The translations under genes and the position numbers were made by a program. 64,000 bases of DNA from Agarophyton chilense (lineage: Eukaryota > Rhodophyta > Florideophyceae > Gracilariales > Gracilariaceae): assembly GCA_030374765.1 (NCBI GenBank), contig JARGXX010000116.1, positions 434,001 to 498,000 of the forward strand, written 5' to 3'. The notes under the pieces are model-generated. The model made no database searches and was not told the DNA's origin. It saw nothing but the letters and a program-made list of their open reading frames with translations. Positions 29,546 to 39,244 of the stretch are shown here, in pieces (positions within the stretch are counted from its first letter, which is position 1; the number at the start of each line of letters is the position of its first letter).

Positions 29546-30901
29546 ATGACCGACAGCCCGTCCGTCGCGGGCGTGCCGCCCTCGTCGCTATGGCTGCGCT
29601 TCACCGGGTACGACGCGCCGCACTTCGAGCTCGCCAACATCGTTATTGAGTTCTGTCGCTCCTCGCGCCGCGAATTCTCCCCGCTTGTGCGTGCCATCGC
29701 ACCCATGCAATTTTCCTCCCCCATCGACTGCAAGCTTGCCCGCCACGGCTCGCACTCTTTTGCGCTTTACGTGCTAAAGCCGCGCTCTGTCAGCATTACA
29801 AACAGCCCCGCCGCGCTCTTTCGTTTCTCCGTCGACGCTGCCGCCATATTTTGTCAGCTACAGAAAACCAACACAGAGCCACAACAATCGCACCATTCGC
29901 TCACCCTGTGTCTGTCCACTGCCGACGGCTTGCGTCTCTCGTACGAGGCGTCGCTCCACCCACCGCTTTACACCTCAACGGAGCAAGCTTCCGTGCTCCC
30001 TGCACTGGAACAAGACGTCTTGTCCGTGTCCGCCCCGCACAAGCTTCGCTCGCCGCGTCCATTGGACCTCAGCTTCTCCAGCGTCTCCGACGACGGCGAT
30101 TCTGCCGAAGACTCCCCGCGCGCTTCGCACGCCTTGTCTCCGAACCGATGCAAACTGCAGTCCAAGCTTCGCTTTTCGGATACGCTCCAGTTCATACCTA
30201 CCACCCAGCAGCTCAAGCACGACGCCGACCTCGCCACTGCGGAGCGCGCCATTCTTTCGCGCGGTCTGGGTGATCTTGCAGCCCAACTGGCTCGTTTACA
30301 GCATCAACTACGTCAAGTGAACCAGTCTGTTCAAATTTCCCATCTCCCCGTCGCTCCTCACCCCTCCGTTCCGCGCGCTGTCAATCACCCGCTTCAGCTT
30401 CCCGTCGCCAGCGCCAAGCGCAAAAGAGTTGTGCTTGACGGCCACTCTGTAGCGCGCAGCTATGGAAGAGGAAAGTTTCGGCCGCAAGGCATTCCTGTTG
30501 CCTTGCGATATTACCACGCCAGAGGTTTCAATGCGGTGGCGGTAGTGTCGAAGCGCGCACTTGAGTTTGAAAGTTCGTCGCGAGACAGTTCTCGAGATGC
30601 GCTCGCACAGCTCATTGACAGTGGCTTGGTCGCCGTCACAACCCCTCATTCAAGGAGAGAAGAGTTTATACTCAACTATGCTCTGGATCACAATGCGTAC
30701 GTTGTCTCAAATGAGAGCTTGCAAGCTGGCGCCATGCCGAGATGTTTCAAGCGAGACCAGCGTAGAGTTCAATCGTTCCTCGATTCACACACAGTACCTT
30801 TCATGTTCATTGCAAACGAATTCGTTCCAACATCGCCATCCCTACGGCGCGTTAAGTCTTCGGACTGTGTACGGACGCATTGTCGAAGAGATTCTTTCTA
30901 G
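29546..30901 (+). CDS. NYN-domain protein with altered active site
   Basis: The 451-residue frame starts at ATG 29546 in good context (CAAAAATGA). The first 200 residues form an unrecognised beta-rich region (for example SFALYVLKPRSVSI, SLTLCLSTADGLRLSYEAS), followed by an acidic Ser-rich linker and a short helical stretch (LGDLAAQLARLQHQLRQV). From about residue 290 a Regnase-like NYN domain follows: VLDGHSVARSYGRGKFRPQG, SRREEFILNYA, VVSNESL. Compared with the gene at 23391 the Asn after DG is Ser, the Asp pair is Glu-Glu and the last Asp is Glu. The acid pattern remains but is longer by one carbon, so catalysis may be weak, changed or lost. Fold assignment is fairly sure and function unknown. 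Confidence 0.8.
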   Translation: MTDSPSVAGVPPSSLWLRFTGYDAPHFELANIVIEFCRSSRREFSPLVRAIAPMQFSSPIDCKLARHGSHSFALYVLKPRSVSITNSPAALFRFSVDAAAIFCQLQKTNTEPQQSHHSLTLCLSTADGLRLSYEASLHPPLYTSTEQASVLPALEQDVLSVSAPHKLRSPRPLDLSFSSVSDDGDSAEDSPRASHALSPNRCKLQSKLRFSDTLQFIPTTQQLKHDADLATAERAILSRGLGDLAAQLARLQHQLRQVNQSVQISHLPVAPHPSVPRAVNHPLQLPVASAKRKRVVLDGHSVARSYGRGKFRPQGIPVALRYYHARGFNAVAVVSKRALEFESSSRDSSRDALAQLIDSGLVAVTTPHSRREEFILNYALDHNAYVVSNESLQAGAMPRCFKRDQRRVQSFLDSHTVPFMFIANEFVPTSPSLRRVKSSDCVRTHCRRDSF

Positions 30902-32401
30902 ATCGCTTATGGGTATATTGCACTAAATGACTACTATTCTATTGTATTCTAAGGCCATGTTCCCGCGTGTTTGACAGATGCCTGTTGACAGTAACAAGCA
31001 GATCACCACGGCGAGTTAGCGATTTGAAACAGACAAAAATGCGGGCGCGATCGCCCCGCACGACTGAAACAGTTGTCTCCAGTTCAAGCTTGCCCCTTCC
31101 ACAACAACAGAACAGGTGAAAATAGATGGATCCAAACAACCTATTACCTGTGCGTGGGCATGACACGTCTTGGCTGACACACCAAAGGCCCCTGAATTCT
31201 TGGCCAAACACATGCAATAAGATGGCTAGGATTTCTGGAAACAATATTGGGACGATGCAAGCATGTTTGCGACCAATTACGCTTGAGAAGAGGTGCATCG
31301 GGAATACCCAATGAAGTTGCAGTGGGACTCGTTGTGTCGAATGGGGCACGTACTTGAGTGAATTCACATGTTTTCGCAGTTAATCGATATCCACTAAGAG
31401 TCTGCCAAAACAATCATGCAGGTGCGCGTCGAAGAATGCTTACCACAATTGAAACTCGTGGACTGGGTGAGCGTGAAAAGGGCTGCGGTATTCCATGCGC
31501 CGTGCTTAACGATGGACACGGTTTCGAGCGTGCCGATTGTAACTTTATTGAGGACAGCGCATGTGCAGCGGTTGTATCTTTGTCTGGCACCAGAAACATA
31601 CATACGTTCACGCTGATGGTTTACTGTTTCCGTATTCCGGCTACAAGAGAAAGAAGGCGCTTGTGCGAAAAGACATGGCGCGTTTAGTTTAGTTGATGGG
31701 CCGTGCTCTTCTGCCTGAGCTATGCATACTTGCCTGAGAATATGCAAAGGCAGATATGCCGTTGAAGAGGCGCAGTGGGCAAGTATGCCTCCGAAATGGT
31801 CGTCCCTGGCCGTGGGATTATTGCTGACGTGTTCCTCCTACACGCGAGAGCGAACGAGCGCCATCCACAGGGGCAAAGCTTATTTTTAACCCCTGGCGGT
31901 CTTTGTTGACAGAACATCTACAAGGTGGATACTTGTGAAAAGTTTACAGCGTGCAAACGCTGACAGGTGTTTATTAGATCACGCCAAGACGTTGGAAAAA
32001 TATGTCAACCTTGCACCTTTTTGCTGCGTTCAATAGGATCTACCAAAGGCACTGTTTTGCGTTTTGAAAAATCCTTAATTTTTGAAAGCTTGTCCTTGCC
32101 GTCCTTGCTAGCTAGAGCCATTTCGTTTGGTCGCGCTACTCGAAAGTTGTCATGATCCAGCTTAGGTATGGTCTTTCATCTTGTCTCGGACGCTTTGACC
32201 CCATGCCGACCGGGTCTGTTTCCTTAGTGACTACAGTCAGATGTCCGCAAAGCGTGGAACAGCCCCTATGCGTATGCCCAGCTTTGTATCACACTGACCT
32301 GCGCCTTCTTGTGTAAGAACAAAAGTCTTGACACAGCATACAGAACACATCTACAGCTAAAACTCGAAAAGACTGCGTTTGTCTTCAACCCAGCACTTAC
32401 A
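30902..32401. other. Intergenic stretch without a recognisable gene
   Basis: These 1.5 kb carry only short frames. The next gene could open earlier in frame at a TTG (32309), but no ATG precedes 32402. Confidence 0.4.
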
Positions 32402-33649
32402 ATGTCCCTTCCTTACGGCTATGATTCCGAAGTGCTCGACGCTATTCACAAATTCCATTTTGCCATTGAAGACCTTCCAGAAGACCATAAGGAACATGAA
32501 AGCCCGGGTACAGACTCGGGCAGGGCAATGTTGTTGAGTAAGATTTTTACATCTAGATTCGTTTCATTTGCTGAATGGGACTATGATGATGTCTGTTATT
32601 TCCTTTTCGGTACGTATCCGAGGCCCATGTTTCGTAGATGCTGTCAGAGTGAGGGAGGCTCGGAGTTTATGAATTTGGTCTATAACAGCTGGAAGCCATC
32701 TTTTGAACTCCTTGCGTTTGCCATGTGGGAGTATTCGGGGCGAGAATCAGTATTGTTTGGTCACTGGTTGTATTTATTGCCCGATGAGCAGCGACCTGCG
32801 AACAAGGAAATGGGAAAGGTCCTATTTAGCACAATGGTTCAGTCTAATACTCTTACGGAAAGAGATTGTGCAAGCGTTGTTGGAGCAATTCTCATGTACC
32901 CTTTGGAAAGCATGTATGCTCGAGAACACGAAGCAACAATTGACGAGTATTCCATGTGGCTGGAGCCTTATGAAATTGGTTTGCTTTGTCGTAGCCTTCT
33001 TCTCCATCGAGCTGTCGAGCGCTCTTTGTGCAAATGTAAGTATCGGAATATTGACAATGAGCTAGGCCAATGTCAATGTAAAAACCGCAACAGCGAAGTG
33101 GACTGGCGTGCGGTGAAACTGTCAAACGATTTGGACAAGGAGTACGCCACAGTGATATTTCAACTCATATTAGAGCGTCACCATCCGGATGCTGTCGCAT
33201 TTGATCGACGCTGGACACAAGAGAAAAGCGATGATTTTCTGCGAAGCGCTTGTGAGTATGTATTCTGCAAAGAAGTGTACAACGAAATCTATCAGAATTT
33301 GCACAGCGGGAACGAGCCAAGAGTGGCCCAACGCAACCCAAGACCGCTAACAGAGGTAGAGATACGAACGAACATCGCCCGTACTGCCGATCGCGACTAT
33401 CATCCTAGCTTTGCAAACCATAATGGGTGCGTGGTACGATCCTGTCGCCAATCTACAAAGAAAGGATGTTCGAATGTCTCCTGCAAAACACATTGTTTTC
33501 AGTTGGGGTTTCACACTTGCAACGCACACCGCTCGTACTGTCCTAAATCTCCACCCCATTATCAGCCTCGGAGGGGTATTGGTTTTATTCCTGTGCACAA
33601 GTGCAGTGGTGGAAGGGGTTTGCCAGCGCGGCGCGAGGGGAACATTTAG
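32402..33649 (+). CDS. Unrecognised protein with C-terminal Cys/His zinc cluster
   Basis: The first in-frame ATG (32402, MSLPYGYDSEV) gives 415 residues. The N-terminal 330 residues are mixed helical, with aromatic-rich patches (WDYDDVCYFLFGTYPRPMF, WEYSGRESVLFGHWLYLLP) and a local CKCKYRN...CQCKNRN pair. The C-terminus holds a dense metal-binding cluster: KKGCSNVSCKTHC, then GFHTCNAHRSYC. Its spacing recalls the zinc finger of plant SHI/STY/LRP1 proteins (KK-x-C-x4-C-x2-C-C ... GF-x-C-x2-H), with His replacing one Cys. I do not recognise the whole protein and propose no function. It stands alone, with repeat copy C beginning 260 bp downstream. Confidence 0.75.
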   Translation: MSLPYGYDSEVLDAIHKFHFAIEDLPEDHKEHESPGTDSGRAMLLSKIFTSRFVSFAEWDYDDVCYFLFGTYPRPMFRRCCQSEGGSEFMNLVYNSWKPSFELLAFAMWEYSGRESVLFGHWLYLLPDEQRPANKEMGKVLFSTMVQSNTLTERDCASVVGAILMYPLESMYAREHEATIDEYSMWLEPYEIGLLCRSLLLHRAVERSLCKCKYRNIDNELGQCQCKNRNSEVDWRAVKLSNDLDKEYATVIFQLILERHHPDAVAFDRRWTQEKSDDFLRSACEYVFCKEVYNEIYQNLHSGNEPRVAQRNPRPLTEVEIRTNIARTADRDYHPSFANHNGCVVRSCRQSTKKGCSNVSCKTHCFQLGFHTCNAHRSYCPKSPPHYQPRRGIGFIPVHKCSGGRGLPARREGNI

Positions 33650-33911
33650 ATGATACAGAGTCTCAACTCGTTTTTATTCATACTATTAAAAGAAATGATC
33701 GGAAACCCCTGGTGCATACTCTCTCCCGACAGGGCGAGAGGTCTGATGATCGGCTAACTTGGGGAAAGACAAGCGCATGAATGTCAGACTGAGTTTCTGG
33801 GGATACACACACGGGTCGGAAAGTTCATTCTTGTAGCGAGGTGGAGCTGGTTTTGTGTCGCTCATTTTGTCATAGATTGGATCGATTTACGGACATTCAT
33901 TTTCACATCTA

Positions 33912-34125
33912 GCTAGCCGTGAAGCGGTTGATTTGCAATTGTAGACCGAATGTTCGCAATACTGTAGACCACTATGTGGTACGGTGTCCAAGACGGGCGC
34001 TGTCGAGAAGGTTGTGTTTTCCTTCTCTTCGCGAACGTCATGATCTTGGTCTTGAAGCATTTATCATCAAGTAGCCTGATAGAGTGCTGGCCTTTATAGT
34101 GAGAGAATGTTTCTTCCAAAAGTAA
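33912..34125 (+). mobile_element. LINE ORF2 C-terminal remnant, joined to R1 copy C
   Basis: The plus strand carries the same LINE tail as 20780-21121 but about 85% identical in DNA. Read in the matching frame it keeps RLICNCRPN, then VDHYVVRCPRRALSRR, then VLAFIVRECFFQK and the stop at the same place. One in-frame stop replaces a Trp codon of the other copy, so this copy is dead. It is shorter at the 5' end than the other copy. Confidence 0.5.
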
Positions 34126-36960
34126 CGTTCTTTGCTACGTATTAATAGAACGTAGCAGGCCCGTAAAAGAGAGAGAGAGAGAGAGAGAGATGCAGAACCG
34201 AAATCAGAGCTCTCATAACCGTTTTCTCACTAACATGAATTCTATTGCAACAGGAGGGTCACAACAAAGGCTTCCCAGAGCACACAACAGCCCAAGACCA
34301 AGATTCTGCCTTGTTGTGTCGTATGAATCACACAAGGCAAGACGATGTCCAATTTCGAATGTCGATACTGTACGACTACTGGAGAGAGTAGACTTAACAA
34401 CTCAATTTTGTGGAAAAGGAATGCTTTTCTTTAGATTTTGAGGTCTCCACTGAGATACCCAACGGTGCATTAGTTCACGGCACCATTTGTCTTTGACATA
34501 CGTCATGACAGATAATGTATCGAAGATCAATGTCGCACCTCCCTAGCTTTTCACCATTTCAAACTTTCATCGATGTATCAGAAAACGCTGTTGGTAAAGA
34601 CAGTATCATGGTCTAAAAAGAAGACCTCACCCACTATAAAATACATTCTTGTATACAAACATCACGAAAAGGGCAAAGCCCCGCATTTTCTCTCGACGAC
34701 TTTTATCCACTTCGCTTTACCTGTGTGGCGTTCAGTTCCACATTACAACATTTTTTGTGAAGCAGATGTGCCCATGAAAGGATAATGCCCCCGAGCTCGA
34801 CAGTTGTGCTGCAACTTTGAGAGGACAATGTGGACCAGGAATTATGGAAATCAAATCGGGGATAACTCTAACACACAGATGCTTCCCGGTTGGGACGACA
34901 ACAAACGTCAAATATATTCTACTGCCTTGTAAATATGCACCTGCATCAAACGCTTTTTGCAAACAAGGAGGAGACCTATTCCACCTACCAAACTATTGAG
35001 AGAGCGGAGAAGATATGCAGCTTAAAGACAGACGTCTGGCGCTCATAATTGAGTAGTGTAGAAAACTGCACGAGACATTGCACTGAGACTTTGCGAAGCT
35101 GGCTTTCTGTGGTTTCTCTTCTTCCTTACTACGAGGGTTGAACGTTGATTACTCGTACTACGTGATATTTTCAACAACCCTCCAGTATCTGCAACACTTT
35201 CTTTGACATCGTAGTCACAAGCTATAGATTTTCAGCCGTGCTACGATCACTGAGCTACTTTTTCGATACGCAAAGATGGATTAAATATCAGAAGGTACTC
35301 CCGTTTAACTGTGAGGTTTTGCTATTGCAGTTTCTCGTTGCAGCCGGTGTGTTAGCGAATGCATTTCAACTTGTTTGAAACCAGCTCCCGGCTTATTGAT
35401 CGTTTGGTCACGTAATCTTGGTCCCAAATGAAAAGCTTTCACCACCTCTGCGTTGGATTTCATCTACCCCCACACAAGTCCTCCTCAAATCGTTTTTCAT
35501 TTGGAGCCATCACAATTGAAAAAAAAGGAGAGAGAAGAGTGCAGTAGGACAATTCAACAGCTTGATTCTCATTAATGGGCGATCTCTTGCTTTGAGCGCA
35601 GATGTAAACGATACACAGAAGTGTTCAGGAACCATGTGTACCTTCGTACCAATTTCTACTTTGGGCGAACAGAAATAGGTGGGTGACAAAAAGATTTCGA
35701 AAACGCCCATGCCCCATCCCCGCGCGGCACACGCGCCGTTTCACCCAAATGCTCAACTGACAAAAGGAACCCCCAGGCCTGGGAACCTTTTCGGACCCGC
35801 GCTCACATGGCGCTGTCCCAGGACCAGGGTCTTCACTGCCCCGCCCTACCCGTTCCGTTCAGACCCCGGGGCTGAATGTGCAGACCCCGGGGCTGAATGT
35901 TCGGACTCCGGGGGCTCAATCCCCCGTGTCCCAGGACAGGGATGCTTCACGTCCCTGCCCTAACCAATCGGCCAACGACTCAAATTCGGGCCTGGGGTGA
36001 TCAAATCCCAGCTTCCCTGGACAGGTTTCCCACCTCCGCCCATAGCGCGCGCATTCCATGGTCTTCCACTTCATCTTCATCGGCTGCTGGGCTACACACT
36101 CCGTGGGGGTCAGCATTCCCCGTGTAGCCCCTTCTGGGTGCTCATCTCCCAGGATTCGATCTCGGTCTTCCATCTTCCGGTGGCGGTTTCATTTCCATTC
36201 TGCCAGTGACCCGGGCCCGGGTCGATCCAGCCGCCGTTTCGAATGGTACTTGAGTCTGATTTGGCAGCATCTGCATTCGAAAATGCATTTTTCGGTGCAA
36301 CCACGGGAGAGCTCCACTCCACGCCAGTGTGGTTTGCAATTCCGTGCATTATTCTACGCGGAACCATGTAATGCACATCTTGGGTCACTTGCCTCACCTT
36401 TCCCCCACACGCAACCCTTTACACAAACATGAATTACTTGACTACCGCTCTAGAAACCACTCTGCGTCTGGTCAACAGTCGTAGACAGTGACAGTGCTGA
36501 GTGATAATGCGTCTAGCTCGTGGTTTGCCCAGCGGATGCATCGCCAACCTGCGCATCCTGTGGACTTGAGATTGTACATTTGCATGACGCATTCTTATTG
36601 GACCACGAGAGTGATCAGATAGCATGTGCAAGTCGAACTCCGGGGGCCGCACACGTGTTCTCTTCTTGCGAAGAGTGGATCGTGAACATCAAACCTTTTC
36701 CCATCCCTCGCACAAGAACAGGTGCAGATGACCGTAGCACACTTTTTCTGTTTACTATGTTAGGGAGGAATAATTCGGTCTCAAGCCGATGGTAATCAGG
36801 AACTTCACAACGCAATAGGGCTACTGGATCAGCTTTCATGGCGACTTGGTCAGTGCAACCCTTCAAATGCACACCTCTGTATACCGTGTATCGAGGTTTT
36901 GACATTGATTTTTTTGAGGTCTCTTTTCTATTTGAAGTTGTGAACGAGCACAATGTAGAT
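34126..36960 (+). repeat. Dispersed repeat R1, copy C (longest)
   Basis: This copy contains all segments seen in A and B: it matches B in reverse over 34126-36610 and A directly over about 35762-36960. Its right end, GTAGATAT, equals that of copy A and abuts half a tRNA-Glu gene. It holds a (GA)n tract at 34168-34190. No long frame is convincing. Confidence 0.88.
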
Positions 36961-36961
36961 A

Positions 36962-37008
36962 TCCCGCTTTCACCGGGAAGATCGCGGGTTCAAGCCCCGC
37001 ACGGGAAG
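36962..37008 (+). pseudogene. tRNA-Glu 3'-half fragment
   Basis: These 47 bases equal the tRNA-Glu sequence from the anticodon stem (TCCCG) to the discriminator base. The acceptor 5' strand, the D arm and the A box are absent, so it cannot fold or be transcribed as a tRNA. Confidence 0.93.
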
Positions 37009-37415
37009 GGTCACAATTTTTGACCAATCCGAGAAGTGTTACTATTTTTACTACGAAAGCTTTCTTGTTTTGCTTTGACGTGTATTGACTGATGGCCACT
37101 CACAAATTTCTCCTTGCCTGTTGGCCGTTCAGCTCAACCCGGGCCGTGTTAACAGTTGAAAGCCCCAATGACATTTACCACGACGGGCAAAATCTCCGTT
37201 GGGAATAGGAAACAAGCGATTTGCGGACAAGGAAGAAGTCCGAAGGAGCGACTGAAAACGGCCAGTTGCGGTCGATTGAGTGATTGATTGAGTATTCTCA
37301 TGTGTTTTACTTTATCGATGCAGACTTGCCTTCGTTCCAGCGAAGTCTAAGTATGATTAATGCTTGCAAGTGAGCATATGCATTCCCATCATCTCACACA
37401 TCACCTCTTTATATT

Positions 37416-37839
37416 TTACTTTAGTTGCTGACGTACGTATTCCAGAAAGCCTTCTAAGTGGACATCCCTTGAAAGCGAAACTGCAGCTGGTACAGTGATA
37501 TGCGCGAGTTCAGCATATCGCTCCCTTCTTTGCCTCAACAACCCAGGATAGCACCGCCTCATTGCTTCCATTGGTGTCTCATGTTCGTGCCTATTATACA
37601 CGTCCCCCCACACGACAGGTTTTGGCGTTTTTAAATAGTTTTCTGTCATCATATCCAGCATATCTTCATTCGCTTCCAGGTGAATTACGAGATAATCGGC
37701 TCTCAGTTGACCCAAAGTCTTCTCAGAGAGGTAAACTACACTTCCTGTAGTATCCAAAACAGTATTATTCTGTGTATCTGGCACCGCCAGGGATGTTATA
37801 CGCTCTTCGTGCAGGAGATAGCGATCTTGATTCGCGGAG
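37416..37839 (-). pseudogene. 3'-half copy of the shikimate-kinase-like gene
   Basis: From NQDRYLLHEERI to the stop this copies the last 141 residues of the gene at 21619-22488, in the opposite orientation and nearly unchanged. The P-loop and transit peptide are missing. The frame runs on into 19 unrelated residues upstream of the break (MTSRCSAVFLCRIIIIVQT), but without a P-loop it cannot be a kinase. Confidence 0.9.
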
Positions 37840-39244
37840 CTCGTCTGCACTATAATTATGATTCGACATAGGAAAACTGCTGAGCACCTACTTGTCATAA
37901 ACTAAATAGACTCTCGAGTTTGTTGCATCTGTTCAAGCTTGAGACGATTTCATTGCTCAATTTCTCAATGTTGACTTGCTTGATATTATAACATTACCCT
38001 TGTCAACCCACAAAAGAGAGGCAGTTGAATTGTAGAAGCTCATGGATGCATGGTGTGGATCAAATGCAATCCCAAGCGCATCAACCTGTGAAGGAACACC
38101 ATTCTTCTTCAGAAATTTCAATCAACACGGTGTTTAGAATGACAATGCGATGTGACTCTTGAAGTTTTATGGCCATTCCAAAGTCCTTGCACGGACGCAA
38201 TCAAGAGCTCCAATGTAAATCTTACGATCACCATCAGACGTCAAATAAGTAGGCATGCACGCAGTTGGAATTGGCAGTATTTAGTCTCATGGATTGCGGT
38301 ACGAAGCCAACCGAATCGCATGGCTTTCATGCGAAGAGATGAGTGCGATATGATATGAACCTCCACTACTTATTGACAATTTCTTTCACGATGTAGCAGC
38401 TACAAACTAATGATTTTCAGTCGGGTTTTGTTCAATTTGAATGAAAGCGTTGGATCTAGAAGGTATGTTCGGTTGCTTGAACATTTCGCAACCGATGATC
38501 ATCGCCTGTTATCGCTTGATCCTTCCGGTTAGATACAACCTCTTCATTCATACTGTTTGTGCAGTTCATCGGCAAAGAGACACGCTCTGTCCGCACCACG
38601 TTGTGCCGCCAGTAGATCATCACCTGTACCAATCATGAGGTGGTTGCAGAAAAGATGGCATAGTGTATCGATGCCGAGTCGGCATGCAATTGTGCATGCG
38701 AAGGGAACCCGGGCATGATAGATACGACACGGACTGGGGCGGTGAGCACAAGCAATAACAACCAGGGCGCTTTTCTACGGTATGTAGATGTGAAAGATAC
38801 GTACGGTGAGTTCGTTGGCCTCGTATCATTTGCATCACTCATACAAGGCCAAGAACAATAAATATTAGTTCTTGAGTTAATTGCACCATTGCCCAGCAGG
38901 AAAATGCGAATGCGGACCAGCGTCACGCTCAGCCCACACACGTTATTCACGGTTGCGCAATGTCATAGCGGAGCGGTGGTCAAAAACAGGCAGCTGTGCG
39001 GTTCCATTTCACTGTTTATCACGACCTTGCGCAATGCGCAACCCTTCTTTGAGCCTACTCTAGCTCTCTCTAGCTGGCAACAGGTGCGAACAGGTGCTCG
39101 CACCTGTTTCCCATGCACTGTACGAACTGGGCTCACGATTTGCAAATCCCTCTGCGCTAGCACCACTGCAGATATTTTCAACCGGTGCTGTACGTAAAGT
39201 GGGGGCCGACTAACGACGATCGGTGACTTCTCGCTCAGACAGTT
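37840..39244. other. Intergenic stretch without a recognisable gene
   Basis: No convincing frame or repeat is seen in 1.4 kb. The sequence GGTGCGAACAGGTGCTCGCACC at about 39082-39103 is an imperfect palindrome upstream of the bHLH gene. Confidence 0.4.

Larger units (their letters stand above)
36962..37839 (-). repeat. Inverted segmental duplication of 22065-22942
   Basis: The 878 bp are the reverse complement of 22065-22942 at about 99% identity with no net insertion or deletion. They carry the 3' part of tRNA-Glu, the spacer and the 3' half of the shikimate-kinase-like gene. The left edge joins R1 copy C inside the tRNA anticodon arm; the right edge lies inside the kinase frame. Confidence 0.93.

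Noticed and set aside
37416-37898. 160-residue frame as a separate kinase gene
   Set aside because: It is a recent copy of the last half of the gene at 21619-22488 without the P-loop, fused to unrelated bases.
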